DNA from: Sphingosinicella terrae
GTDB lineage: Bacteria; Pseudomonadota; Alphaproteobacteria; Sphingomonadales; Sphingomonadaceae
NCBI RefSeq assembly: GCF_003347635.1
Contig: NZ_QDFY01000007.1
Span: 102,501-166,500 of the forward strand
Length of the DNA stretch: 64,000 nt
Reading direction: 5' to 3'
The translations under genes were made by a program, and so were the position numbers. Below are positions 17,171 through 25,948 of this stretch, piece after piece; position 1 is the first letter of the stretch; each line of letters begins with the position of its first letter. Below the pieces are notes generated by a model. It searched no databases. It was not told where the DNA came from and was given only the letters and a program-made list of their open reading frames with translations.

Positions 17171-18321
17171 ACGCCCCCGCCGGATCCGATCGCTCGCTCT
17201 TCGACATCCCGGAGGATCTCGCTTACTTCAACTGCGCCAGCATCGGGCCGATGCCGCGTTCGGCGCAGGCCGAGATCGCCGCCGCCGCCGAACGGCGCGG
17301 CCGGCCCTGGACGATTTCCAACGTCGAATGGATGGACGAGGTGGAGGAGCGGCGCGGGCTCTTCGCCGCGGTGGCGGGCACCGATCCGGAGGCGATCGCC
17401 CTCATTCCCTCGGCCAGCTACGGCTTGGCGGTCGCGGCGCGCAATCTCCAGGCCGCGCCCGGACAGCACATTCTCGTCCTCGCCGACGATTTTCCCTCGG
17501 ACGTCTATACCTGGCGGAGCTTCGCCGCCCGCAAGGGCTGCGAGATCCTCACCGTCGACCGGCCCGAGCAGGGCGGCTGGACCCAGGCGATCCTCGACCG
17601 GCTCGACGAACGGGTCGCGATCGTCGCCGTGCCCAACGTCCATTGGACCGACGGCGCCTTCATCGACCTGGCGCGGGTCGGGGCGCGGGCGCGCGAGATC
17701 GGCGCCGCTTTGGCCGTCGACGCCAGCCAGTCCTTCGGGATCCTGCCGGTGGACTGGGACGCGGTCCGACCGGACTTCCTGGTGACGGTCGGCTACAAAT
17801 GGCTGCTCGGCCCCTACGCCCTCGGCTATCTCTATGTCGACGAGGCGCATCGCGGCGGCGAGCCGCTCGAGGAGAATTGGCTGCTGCGCGAGGGCTCCGA
17901 GGATTTCGCCCGGCTGGTCGACTATGTCGATGCCTATCGCCCGGGCGCCCGCCGCTACGATGTCGGCCAGCGCTCCGCCTTCGAGCTCACCCGCGCCGCC
18001 TCCGCCTCGCTGCGGCTGATGCTCGGATGGCAAGCCAAGGACCTTGCCGGCCGCCTCGGCGCGATTACCGGGCGGATCGAGGCGGAGGCGCGAAGGCTCG
18101 GCCTCAGGATCGGCTCCGGACCGGAGCGCGCGCCGCACCTGATCGGCCTCGAGCTCCCGGCCGGCGCGATGGAAAAGGCCGCCGCCCTCTTCCGCGACGC
18201 CAATGTCCACATCAGCTTCCGCGGGCGCGCCGTCCGCATCGCCCCGCACGTCTATACGAGCGAGAGCGACGTCGAGCGGCTGCTGGGCGTGCTGGCGCGG
18301 GTGGCCGAAGCGGCCGGCTAA
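17167..18321 (+). CDS. Aminotransferase class V-fold PLP enzyme
   Basis: This 384-residue fold-type I PLP enzyme is related to cysteine desulfurase/isopenicillin epimerase proteins. The PLP lysine is in TVGYKWLLGPYALGYLYV. Upstream is AVDASQSFGILPVDW with the cofactor-contact Asp and the Gln after it, and WTDGAFIDL precedes them. The N-terminus (YFNCASIGPMPRSAQAEI) matches the class V fold. No second cysteine typical of NifS/IscS catalysis is obvious, so a selenocysteine-lyase or epimerase-like role on an unknown substrate is more likely. It is coupled to the small ORF upstream by an ATGA overlap. Confidence 0.85.
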   Translation: MNAPAGSDRSLFDIPEDLAYFNCASIGPMPRSAQAEIAAAAERRGRPWTISNVEWMDEVEERRGLFAAVAGTDPEAIALIPSASYGLAVAARNLQAAPGQHILVLADDFPSDVYTWRSFAARKGCEILTVDRPEQGGWTQAILDRLDERVAIVAVPNVHWTDGAFIDLARVGARAREIGAALAVDASQSFGILPVDWDAVRPDFLVTVGYKWLLGPYALGYLYVDEAHRGGEPLEENWLLREGSEDFARLVDYVDAYRPGARRYDVGQRSAFELTRAASASLRLMLGWQAKDLAGRLGAITGRIEAEARRLGLRIGSGPERAPHLIGLELPAGAMEKAAALFRDANVHISFRGRAVRIAPHVYTSESDVERLLGVLARVAEAAG

Positions 18322-18640
18322 CCCGGCAGGTGGTCATCGTGTTCTTGATCTGTTCCGCATTTCCTGCTATGGCCATTCTCGGCCCCCACCGCGATGCGGA
18401 GCGCCGCTTCATTGACATCGTGAACAGCCAGATCGTTCGCCGTTCATCCGGGCGCGCGCGAGGCGGCGCGCGCGCGCCGGTCAAAGAACTTCGTTCATCT
18501 TCAGGTCCGCGAACCTTTCTAAGTTGACGAAGTTGACGACCCCCAGGAGCTTTCAATTTGGATGGGCGGGTCGCCTTGGCCGTCGGGAACGCTCTCGATC
18601 ATCTTCCGGGCGGCGGCGCGAACGACGATGGCGCGCCGGG
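18322..18640. other. Intergenic region, 319 bases
   Basis: This convergent spacer holds a GC-rich inverted sequence (GGCGCGCGCGCC-type, around 18455-18481) and the near-repeat AGTTGACGAAGTTGACGAC (18522-18540). A 52-codon open frame from an ATG at 18369 has no clear Shine-Dalgarno and is not called. No other feature was seen. Confidence 0.4.
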
Positions 18641-19423
18641 TCAGGACCCGCCCGTCCCGCCCTTCGTCCCATAAATCCCTTCCGCCGCTTCCTGCAGCGT
18701 CTTCATCGCCGCTTTGTAGGGGAAGGGACCGTGGCTGATCCGCGCCACGCCGGTGGCGGCCACCTCGGCCGCGGCGGGCGCCCCCGGATAGGCCATGAAA
18801 TTGACCGGCAGCGATGAGCCGGCGCACATCCGCTCGAGCAAGGCGAGGTCGGACAGCAAGGGCACGAAGAAGCCGCTGGCGCCGGCATCGGCATAGGCCC
18901 GCGCCCGCTCGAGGGCGGCGTCGACCATCGTCGCGTCGTGCGTGTCCGGCTTGGCCTTCAGGAAGAGGTCGGTGCGGGCGTTGATGAAGAAATCCGGTCC
19001 GGCGCCCGCGCGGGCGGCTCGGATCCGCGCCGCCTGAACGTCTATCGGGTGCACGCCCTCGCCGCCGACGATCTGGTCCTCGAAATTGCAGCCGATCGCG
19101 CCGCTCTCCGCCAGCCGCTTCATGTTCGCTGTCAGCGGTCCGGCCTCGATCGCATAGCCGCCTTCGAAGTCGATGGTGACCGGCAGGTCGACCGCGCCGG
19201 CGATCCGCTCGGCATTGGCGAGCACCAGCTCGAGCGGCACCTCCTCGCCGTCGCCGAAGCCGTTCGCCGCCGCCACCGAGGCGCTGCCCGTGGCGATCGC
19301 CTTCGCGCCGCCGGCGGCGACGGCCGCCGCGCTGCCGGCGTCCCAGACGTTGAACAGGATCAGCGGGTCACCCGCGACGTGAAGCGCCGCGAAAGCGCGG
19401 AAAAGCTCGGTTCGTTCGGTCAT
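18641..19423 (-). CDS. Isocitrate lyase/PEP mutase-superfamily protein
   Basis: This 260-residue alpha/beta-barrel protein has the family motifs LFNVWDAGSAAAVAAGGAKA, VTIDFEGGYA and NFEDQIVGG, the last matching the ED-Q metal/substrate segment, followed by FFINARTDLFL. It belongs to the PEP mutase/2,3-dimethylmalate lyase group and lacks the KKCGH motif of true isocitrate lyase. The substrate is probably a 2-oxo or 2-hydroxy dicarboxylic acid whose C-C or C-P bond is broken; it cannot be fixed from sequence. AGGAGG lies 7 bases before the ATG at 19423. It follows the PadR/membrane protein pair on the same strand after 23 bases. Confidence 0.85.
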   Translation of the reverse strand: MTERTELFRAFAALHVAGDPLILFNVWDAGSAAAVAAGGAKAIATGSASVAAANGFGDGEEVPLELVLANAERIAGAVDLPVTIDFEGGYAIEAGPLTANMKRLAESGAIGCNFEDQIVGGEGVHPIDVQAARIRAARAGAGPDFFINARTDLFLKAKPDTHDATMVDAALERARAYADAGASGFFVPLLSDLALLERMCAGSSLPVNFMAYPGAPAAAEVAATGVARISHGPFPYKAAMKTLQEAAEGIYGTKGGTGGS

Positions 19424-19446
19424 GGTCGTTCCTCCTGCGCATCGAT

Positions 19447-20298
19447 CTAGGCCGGCGCCATGGCCGCGTCTTTGCGAATCTTGCGGTCTATACTCCCCAT
19501 GCAGAGAAGCGGCACCGCGAGCAGACCGAACAGGAAGTTGGAAACACCGATCTCGACCAGATGAACGCTGCGCACCGACCAGGGCATGAACGGGTTCGGG
19601 AAGAGCAAGGGAGCCGCCATGAGAACCGAGAAGGCGGTCCCGGCGAGCAGGGCGCGACCCAGCGGAGGACCTCCCAATCTCCAGGCGGCGACCGCTGCCA
19701 GGAGAGCCCAGACGGCGCCGCGGCCGACCTGCAGCAGCACCAGCCGACCTGTGTCGATGCCGAGACCTTCCTCGTAATAGGCGCGCACCGCCTCGCTCTG
19801 CCAGGCGATGAACTGGCCGGCGGCGAAATAGAGAAGGACATAGGCGGCCACGACGAGGGGAAGCTTCCAGGCAAGGCCGGAAAGGCGGGGCGCGGTGCGT
19901 GCCCGAGGCCGCCAGAGCAAGGCTGCCGCACCGGCGGCGGCCATCGCCTTGATCGCGCCTGCGGCCGTCATCGCCGGCAGCATTCCCGCCGGCAAGGCGA
20001 GCCACTGCCCAAAGAACCAGGATTCGATCTGCGACAGCAGGGTCTCGAGCAGGAACACGAACAGGAAGAGCAGAGCGGCACGCTCCCAGGCGGCCCCGTT
20101 CAACCTTGGCGCGAGCGCACTCAGGACGAGTGCGGTCAAGCCGTTGACGAGGAGAAAGGCCTGACCGGCGGTGAGCGGGCCGTCGCCGGCCGCCGCTTCC
20201 ATCGGCAGCGGGAACAACGCGTTCCCCGCAATTGCGGCGATGATCGTCACCACCCAGATAGCGGCCGCCTTTGCCGCCCATATCAGCAAGAGCTTCAT
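19447..20298 (-). CDS. Multi-pass membrane protein of unknown function
   Basis: This 283-residue, very hydrophobic protein has about eight predicted transmembrane segments and no motif that I recognise. Small loops carry QIESWFFGQWLALPAG and FIAWQSEAVRAYYEEGLG. The ATG overlaps the stop of the PadR gene (ATGA), so it is coupled to its likely regulator. PadR-linked membrane proteins are often induced by stress or drugs; that role here is inference only. Confidence 0.75.
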   Translation of the reverse strand: MKLLLIWAAKAAAIWVVTIIAAIAGNALFPLPMEAAAGDGPLTAGQAFLLVNGLTALVLSALAPRLNGAAWERAALLFLFVFLLETLLSQIESWFFGQWLALPAGMLPAMTAAGAIKAMAAAGAAALLWRPRARTAPRLSGLAWKLPLVVAAYVLLYFAAGQFIAWQSEAVRAYYEEGLGIDTGRLVLLQVGRGAVWALLAAVAAWRLGGPPLGRALLAGTAFSVLMAAPLLFPNPFMPWSVRSVHLVEIGVSNFLFGLLAVPLLCMGSIDRKIRKDAAMAPA

Positions 20299-20852
20299 CG
20301 TACCTTCTCCTTCTGAATCTCCGCCGAGAGCCGGTCTTGTGCCTGCTCGGCCCAGCCCAAAGAAGCGCGCGCGCTGGCGAGTCCGTGCTCGACCGCGAGC
20401 CGGCTCTGCAGCGACAGCGCCCGTCCTTCCTCACCGGCGAGGAAGGACGCCAAGGCGTCGACTTGACCTTTCGCGGCGGCAGCGAAACCGGCGAGGAAGG
20501 ACAGGCTCAGCGTCCGATCACGATGGCCCTCCAGGAATGCGAAGCGCAGCAGGGCGATCTCGCGATCGATAGCCTCCTCGGCGTCGACCGGTCGCTCGAG
20601 CCACGACTGCAGCGCGGCGGCGCCGGTGCCGGTGAGATGGAAGAGCGGCTTGCCGCCGCCCGCGGCTTCGCGCCGCACGAGACCTGCTCTCTCCAGCCGC
20701 TTGAGGGCCGGATAGATGCTTCCCGGACTGCTGGAATAGGTGCCGAGCGGCGTCGTCTCGAAGACCAGCCGAAGACGATAGCCGCTGCGCGGCGACTGCC
20801 CGATCAACCCCAGCAGGGCATAACCCAGAGTGGTGACGGCAGGGTCGTTCAT
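20295..20852 (-). CDS. PadR-family transcriptional regulator
   Basis: The N-terminal winged helix (LGYALLGLIGQSPRSGYRLR to SSPGSIYPALKRLERAGLVR) is characteristic of PadR. The C-terminal helical dimerisation region (Vir_C-like, residues about 95-180) follows. The 185-residue length fits the PadR subfamily with the extended C-terminus. A palindrome TAGTACGC-G-GCGTACTA lies 30-46 bases upstream of the start, so the gene probably represses itself and the overlapping downstream membrane-protein gene. The ligand is unknown. Confidence 0.92.
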   Translation of the reverse strand: MNDPAVTTLGYALLGLIGQSPRSGYRLRLVFETTPLGTYSSSPGSIYPALKRLERAGLVRREAAGGGKPLFHLTGTGAAALQSWLERPVDAEEAIDREIALLRFAFLEGHRDRTLSLSFLAGFAAAAKGQVDALASFLAGEEGRALSLQSRLAVEHGLASARASLGWAEQAQDRLSAEIQKEKVR

Positions 20853-20881
20853 CCCGCGGACCTCCGGCTGCGAGCCAATTA

Positions 20882-20898
20882 TAGTACGCGGCGTACTA
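20882..20898. promoter_or_regulatory. Palindromic operator, likely for PadR
   Basis: TAGTACGC (20882-20889) and GCGTACTA (20891-20898) form a perfect 8+1+8 palindrome in an AT-richer stretch just upstream of the padR-like start. PadR proteins commonly bind sites with GTAC arms. Assignment to this regulator is inferred from position. Confidence 0.7.
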
Positions 20899-20998
20899 AA
20901 ATGGCAAGCGGCACGGGCGGGCGGACGCCGACCCCGACCCCGACCCCGACGGGATCCGCCGACGCCAGGGGCTCAGAGAGTTCGGCGGACGCCCCGCC

Positions 20999-21802
20999 TC
21001 AGTGGACGAAGCGCGCCACCACGTCGCGATAGGAGCGGCTGACCTTCACCTGGGATCCGCTGTCGAGCACCAGGAAGCATTCGCCGTTGGTGTGCGGCTT
21101 CACCTGCCTGACCTGGTCGAGATTGACGATGGTCGAGCGGTGCACGCGCTGGAAGCGGCGCGGATCGAGCCGCTTCTCGAGATCCTTCATCGTCTCGCGC
21201 AGGATGAGCGTGTTGTCGCCCGTATAGATGCACATGTAATCGCCGGCGGCGTCGATCTTCTCGATGGAGTCGACGTCGACCCGGAAGATCTGGCCGCGAT
21301 CCTTGATATTGATCATCCGCTCGTAGCGGTTGGAGGCATGGGCGTCGTCGCCGCCGGCATCGACATTGTCCATCGCCTCGGGCGCGACTTCGGCCAGGAC
21401 TTCCTTCAGCCGGTCGATTTCCTCGACGCCGCGCTTCTCGGCGAGCCGCTGGCGGACGCGGTCGAGCGTATCCGCGAGCCGCGCCTCCTCGACCGGCTTC
21501 ATCAGATAGTCGACCGCCTGCGCCTCGAAGGCGCGGATCGCGTGGTCCGAATAAGCGGTCACGAACACGAACAAAGGCGGCTCGACCTCCATCAGCCCCT
21601 GAATCACGGAAAAGCCGTCGAAACCCGGCATCTGGATGTCGAGGAAGACGAGGTCGGGCTTGTGGGTCTTGATCGACCGGATCGCCTCGCGACCGTTCGA
21701 GCAGGTGTCGACGACCTCGACGTCATCATGCTTCTCCAGGCGCAGTTGCAGCCCCTGGATGGCAAGCGGCTCGTCGTCGACCAGAATCGTACGGATGGTC
21801 AT
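20999..21802 (-). CDS. LytTR-family response regulator
   Basis: This 267-residue response regulator has a receiver domain with the acidic pair D9-D10, phospho-acceptor D55 (LVFLDIQMPG) and Lys in DYLMKPVEEA. The C-terminal LytTR DNA-binding domain starts near residue 165 and includes RFQRVHRSTIVNLDQV, the conserved HRS motif. It overlaps the kinase gene upstream by ATGA. LytTR proteins bind direct repeats in promoters; targets here are unknown. Confidence 0.95.
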   Translation of the reverse strand: MTIRTILVDDEPLAIQGLQLRLEKHDDVEVVDTCSNGREAIRSIKTHKPDLVFLDIQMPGFDGFSVIQGLMEVEPPLFVFVTAYSDHAIRAFEAQAVDYLMKPVEEARLADTLDRVRQRLAEKRGVEEIDRLKEVLAEVAPEAMDNVDAGGDDAHASNRYERMINIKDRGQIFRVDVDSIEKIDAAGDYMCIYTGDNTLILRETMKDLEKRLDPRRFQRVHRSTIVNLDQVRQVKPHTNGECFLVLDSGSQVKVSRSYRDVVARFVH

Positions 21803-22953
21803 TTCGGCTCCTCGGCTTCTTCAACTTGGTAGGGAATCTCGATGAGAACGCGGAACCCCCCTGTCGTCTCCGACTGTGTCTCGAAGCGGTGATTGTCGCC
21901 ATAGGCCTGCGCCAGGCGGTCGCGAATGTTCGCCAGTCCGACTCCGGTGGACTCCTCCGCCCTGCGTGTATGGAGGCCGTCGGTCCCCGGACCGGTGTCG
22001 GAGACGCGGATCGCGATCCGGTCGGCGTGGCGCCGCACCTCGACGGCGATGTCGGCCCCCTCCTCCTGCGGCGTCACCGCATATTTGATCGCATTCTCGA
22101 TCAGCGGCTGCAGCAGCAGCGACGGCAGCAGGGCACGGTCGCAATGGGGATCGATGTCGAAATGCGGCCTCAGCCGATCTTCGAACCGCATCTTCTCGAT
22201 CTCGAGATAGAGCTTCAGCGTCTCGATCTCCTGCGCGATGGTGACGAGCCCCGTGGATTCGTTGACCAGCGTATAGCGGAGAAAGGAGGACAGGCGCGAG
22301 AGCATCGCGTTGGCCCGCTCGGTCTGCTTGAGCAGCACCAGGGTCGAGATCGAGTTCAGCGTGTTGAACAGGAAATGCGGGTTGAGCTGATAGCGAAGCA
22401 TCGCCAGCTGCGCGTTCGAGGCCTGGCTTTCGAGCCGGAGCAGCCGGTCGCTCTGCTCCTCGAGCAAGAGGTAGAAATTGATGCTGTAATAGAGCGCCGA
22501 CCAGGCGACCAGCAGGGTGACGGTGAGGATGATCGCGCCGAGGAAGCGGATGCCGTCGAGCCGCGAGCCGGGATAGATGAAGGTGGCGCTGCTCCAGGTC
22601 TCGATCGCCGAGAAGGCGGCGGCCGCGACGATCAGGATGAGGATCGAGATCGCCCAGGTGTAGATGGGCTTCATCCGGATCAGCCGCCGATAGGCGGCGG
22701 CCATCAGCAGCGTGATCGAATAGCCGGTGGCGGTCAGCAGGGCGGTGTGGAGGACATAGGCCCAGCCCATCGCATTGGCGAGGCCGGAGAGGGTGCGCAG
22801 CAGGAAATAGCCGCCCCAGCCGATCGATTGGAGCGTCCAGAAAGCACGGTTCTTGTCCTCGAAGAACGGCCGGCCGCGCAACCGGACAGGATGCCAGCTT
22901 TCGGCGGCCTGGCGCAGCGGTGGCGCGGCGATGGGGACGGCGCTGTTGGCCAC
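21799..22953 (-). CDS. LytS-type sensor histidine kinase
   Basis: This 384-residue membrane kinase has about four transmembrane segments (residues about 45-165), then the His_kinase domain with phospho-acceptor His in LRYQLNPHFLFNTLNSI. The HATPase segment shows QPLIENAIKYAV, SDTGPG and GVGLANIRDRL. The start is a GTG at 22953 that shares its first base with the TAG stop of the M16 protease gene. It forms a two-component pair with the LytTR regulator downstream. The sensor region has no known ligand-binding domain. Confidence 0.93.
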   Translation of the reverse strand: MANSAVPIAAPPLRQAAESWHPVRLRGRPFFEDKNRAFWTLQSIGWGGYFLLRTLSGLANAMGWAYVLHTALLTATGYSITLLMAAAYRRLIRMKPIYTWAISILILIVAAAAFSAIETWSSATFIYPGSRLDGIRFLGAIILTVTLLVAWSALYYSINFYLLLEEQSDRLLRLESQASNAQLAMLRYQLNPHFLFNTLNSISTLVLLKQTERANAMLSRLSSFLRYTLVNESTGLVTIAQEIETLKLYLEIEKMRFEDRLRPHFDIDPHCDRALLPSLLLQPLIENAIKYAVTPQEEGADIAVEVRRHADRIAIRVSDTGPGTDGLHTRRAEESTGVGLANIRDRLAQAYGDNHRFETQSETTGGFRVLIEIPYQVEEAEEPK

Positions 22954-25793
22954 TATTCGCTTCTCTCGGCTACCCCTCTACTAGGAAGGACGAGCATCGA
23001 CCAGTCGCCCTGGTCGGCGACCCATGAGGCGACGGCCTGGCGGACGTCCTCCGGCGTCAAGGCGCGATAGTCGGCGAGGTAGGAGCGGACGCTCTCTATT
23101 TCCTCGGGATGCTCGACCCAATTCTCGACCGCGCCCACCCAATAGGCGTTGGTCGCCAGCCGCCGTTCGATGCCGCTGATCACCGGATTGCGGGCGCGGG
23201 TGAACTCGTCCGCCAGGGCCGGGCGCGCGGCGAGGTCGGCGACGATCTCGCGCGCTACCCGGAAGAAGGTCTCGGCGCGGTCGGGGCGGATTTCGGCCGA
23301 CGCGTAGAAGATTCCCCATTGGGGAAAGGAATCGGAGCTCAGATGGGCGCCGTTGGGCGAGTAGGTGGCGCCCTCCTCCTCGCGCAGCCGGTCGAACAGG
23401 CGTGCCTGGAACATGTTGGCGGCCAACGCCAGCGCCCGCCGCTCCTCGATCCGGTCGCGCCCGCCGAGCGTCGACCAGCCGATCATCGCGAACGCCTGGT
23501 TGGGATCGCCCTCGTGGGTGAAGGTGCGGGGCTGCGGATCGGGCGCCGGCGGCCGTACCTGCGCCGCTTCGGCCGGGATGGCGGGCTGCGGGCGCGGCGG
23601 AAGCGACGCGACGGTGCGGCGCATCGCCTCCACCGCCGCCTCCAGCTCCATGTCGCCGACGATGACGGCGTGGACCGGGCCCTGCGAAAGCAAGGGCGCG
23701 AAGAAGTCGCGGAACTGCTCGACGGTCACCGCCGCCATCTCCTGCCGCTCGATCGGCCGCCAGCGCTGGTCGTCGGGGCGGATGAAGCCGCCCATCTCCC
23801 GCGTCGCCCGTGCCGATGCCGAGGAGAAATGGAGGTCGAAGCTTTCCACCGCCGCGCTGCGGAAACGCGCGAACAGGGCCGGGTCCCATTCCGGATGGGT
23901 GAGCTTGGTGGCGAGCAGCCGCAGCTGGTCGGCCAGGTCCTCCGAATTGGTCTGGCCGGCCAGGACGAAGGCATCCTCGCCAATGGCGAAGGTCATCGCC
24001 ATCCGGCGGCCGGTGAGCAGCCGCTCCATGCCCTCGAGGTCGAGGCCGGCAAGCCCGGAGGGGCCGACGAGGCCGCCAAGCCATCCGAGCGAGGGCTGGT
24101 CGGGGGCGAAGCCGGCCTGGCCGGCGCCGAAGCGCAGCCGCACCTGGACCGAGCCCTGCTCGAACCGGGTCGGCTTGAAGGTGAGGGTGGAGCCGTTGGC
24201 GAAACGGACGATGGTGACGTCGAGATCCTCGACATGCTGGCGCGACACTTCCTGGCCGGGCGGGCCGAGCGGCGGCAGGTCGTCGAAGCTGACGCTGCGG
24301 TCGGCGGCGCGGATCGCTGGCGCTGCCGCCTGCGCGGCGGCGAGCGCCGAAGCGAGGGTCGCCTCGCCGCCCGCGACGGGCTCCGGCGAGACCAGCATCA
24401 TTCGGGGACCGGCGCCGGCGAACAGGCGCTGCATCGCCTCGCCGACCCGCTCCGGCGTCATCTGCGGCGCGTTCCGTTCGAAATTGTCGAGCACCGTCCG
24501 GGCGGTGGTGACGACCGCGCCGTTGCCGATGGCGCCGATCAGCTGCTCGGCGCGCACCTGCGATTGGGCCGTGTCTTCGCCCTGGACCGCGGCGCTGACG
24601 GCGGTGCGCAGGTTGCGCAATTCCCGGTCGATCTCGCTCGCGCTCGGCGGATCGCGCAGCGCGTCGGCGACGATGGCGAAGGCCTGCTCGAGCGAGGGCT
24701 GCCATTGCTGCTCGCGGGCGACGACCGAGAGGCTGGTGGCGAACGTGACGTTGCGCGAGCGGCCGGCATCGACCGAGGCGTTGATGAAGGCCGATTCGCC
24801 GCGGGCATGGGCCTCGAGCCGGCGATTGAGGATGCGCTCGGCGAGCGATTCCTCGAGATAGAGCCGCTCGCGTTCCATCGTGTGCGGCAGCGCCTCGTAG
24901 GGCCGCAGCCACATTACCGTCGCTGCCAGCGGGGTGCCGGGATAAGCGAGGTTGGCGACCGGCTGCGCCACCTCGGCGATGCGGCCGTAATCCGGCTCGG
25001 CCGGCGGCGGGCCCTCGGCCGTCCATCCACCGAAACGGGCCCGGATCAGTTCCTCCATCATCGCCGGATCGGCGTCGCCGACCATCACGACATGGGTGCG
25101 GTCGGGCCGGTACCAGCGGCGGTAAAAGGCCTTGAGGCCATCGGCGGTGGCGGCATTGAGCGTCTCGTCGGTGCCGATCGGGTCGCGCTCGCCATAGAGC
25201 AGGCCGGCATAGAAGAGCCGCCGCGAGAGCTCGACCATGCGCTGGGTGAGCTCGGGCCGCCGCCCCTTCTCGGCGAGGATGACCGGCCGCTCGGCCTCGA
25301 CCGCGGCCTGGTCGAAGCGGGCGCGCCACATCATCTCGGCGAGCACCGCGAGGCTGGTGTCCAGCGCCGGCCGTTCCGCATGAGGCAGGTTGAGCTGGTA
25401 GACGGTCTCGTTGGGGGTGGTGCGGGCATTGCTGTCGCTGCCGAAGCTGGCGCCGAGCTCCTGCCAGATCTGCCGCGCCCGCCGGTCCGGATAGCTCTCG
25501 GTCCCGCGGAACAGCATGTGCTCGACATAATGGGCCCAGCCGCGCTCGCCGTCCTCCTCGTGCATCGAGCCGGCGTCGATGCGGATCCGGATCGAGACCT
25601 GTCCGGCCGGCAAGGCGTTTCGCCGCACCGCATAGCGCAGGCCGTTGGGCAAAGTGCCGAATCGCCAGGCGGGATCGGGCGCGATGTCGCTGCCGCGATA
25701 GAGCCAGTCGGAGTCGCCGCCCTGGGCAAGCGCCGGGGCGGGGAGGGCGATCAGGATGAGGAGGGGGAGCAGCAGCGCGCGCAGCAGGATCAT
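22953..25793 (-). CDS. M16-family zinc metalloprotease (pitrilysin type), secreted
   Basis: This protein of about 946 residues has a signal peptide (LLLPLLILIALPAPALAQGG), an N-terminal active M16 domain with the inverted zinc motif HYVEH at residues 88-92 and a downstream NETVYQLNL segment for the third ligand. Further M16 repeats follow, including an inactive C-terminal half. It should cut peptides in the periplasm. The ATG at 25793 opens directly onto the signal peptide but has no strong Shine-Dalgarno; an in-frame ATG at 25832 is an alternative. The gene leads an operon with the LytS/LytTR pair, overlapping the kinase start by one base. Confidence 0.9.
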   Translation of the reverse strand: MILLRALLLPLLILIALPAPALAQGGDSDWLYRGSDIAPDPAWRFGTLPNGLRYAVRRNALPAGQVSIRIRIDAGSMHEEDGERGWAHYVEHMLFRGTESYPDRRARQIWQELGASFGSDSNARTTPNETVYQLNLPHAERPALDTSLAVLAEMMWRARFDQAAVEAERPVILAEKGRRPELTQRMVELSRRLFYAGLLYGERDPIGTDETLNAATADGLKAFYRRWYRPDRTHVVMVGDADPAMMEELIRARFGGWTAEGPPPAEPDYGRIAEVAQPVANLAYPGTPLAATVMWLRPYEALPHTMERERLYLEESLAERILNRRLEAHARGESAFINASVDAGRSRNVTFATSLSVVAREQQWQPSLEQAFAIVADALRDPPSASEIDRELRNLRTAVSAAVQGEDTAQSQVRAEQLIGAIGNGAVVTTARTVLDNFERNAPQMTPERVGEAMQRLFAGAGPRMMLVSPEPVAGGEATLASALAAAQAAAPAIRAADRSVSFDDLPPLGPPGQEVSRQHVEDLDVTIVRFANGSTLTFKPTRFEQGSVQVRLRFGAGQAGFAPDQPSLGWLGGLVGPSGLAGLDLEGMERLLTGRRMAMTFAIGEDAFVLAGQTNSEDLADQLRLLATKLTHPEWDPALFARFRSAAVESFDLHFSSASARATREMGGFIRPDDQRWRPIERQEMAAVTVEQFRDFFAPLLSQGPVHAVIVGDMELEAAVEAMRRTVASLPPRPQPAIPAEAAQVRPPAPDPQPRTFTHEGDPNQAFAMIGWSTLGGRDRIEERRALALAANMFQARLFDRLREEEGATYSPNGAHLSSDSFPQWGIFYASAEIRPDRAETFFRVAREIVADLAARPALADEFTRARNPVISGIERRLATNAYWVGAVENWVEHPEEIESVRSYLADYRALTPEDVRQAVASWVADQGDWSMLVLPSRGVAERSE

Positions 25794-25905
25794 CGGGAGC
25801 TTTTCGTTCGGGACAGTGGCTTTGTCGAGCATCGGCGACGTGGGATGCCTTCCCTCGATGGCAAGGGCGCGTGCTCCTTTCGGGACGATCGGCTTGACTC
25901 CGGCT

Positions 25906-25931
25906 GAACGGAGTTGGAACATAAAGCGAAC
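25906..25931 (+). promoter_or_regulatory. Two overlapping LexA (SOS) boxes
   Basis: GAAC at 25906, 25917 and 25928 are each separated by exactly seven bases, giving GAAC-N7-GAAC-N7-GAAC. The alphaproteobacterial LexA box is GAAC-N7-GAAC, so two sites share the middle half-site. They lie 18-43 bases upstream of imuA. Confidence 0.85.
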
Positions 25932-25948
25932 AAGAGAGTCCGAGTCGC

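Noticed and set aside
18369-18527. 52-codon open frame after the aminotransferase gene
   Set aside because: No Shine-Dalgarno, arginine-rich translation, no recognised family.
20927-20950. CCGACC tandem short repeat, four units
   Set aside because: A short GC-rich simple repeat between divergent features; too short to be informative.
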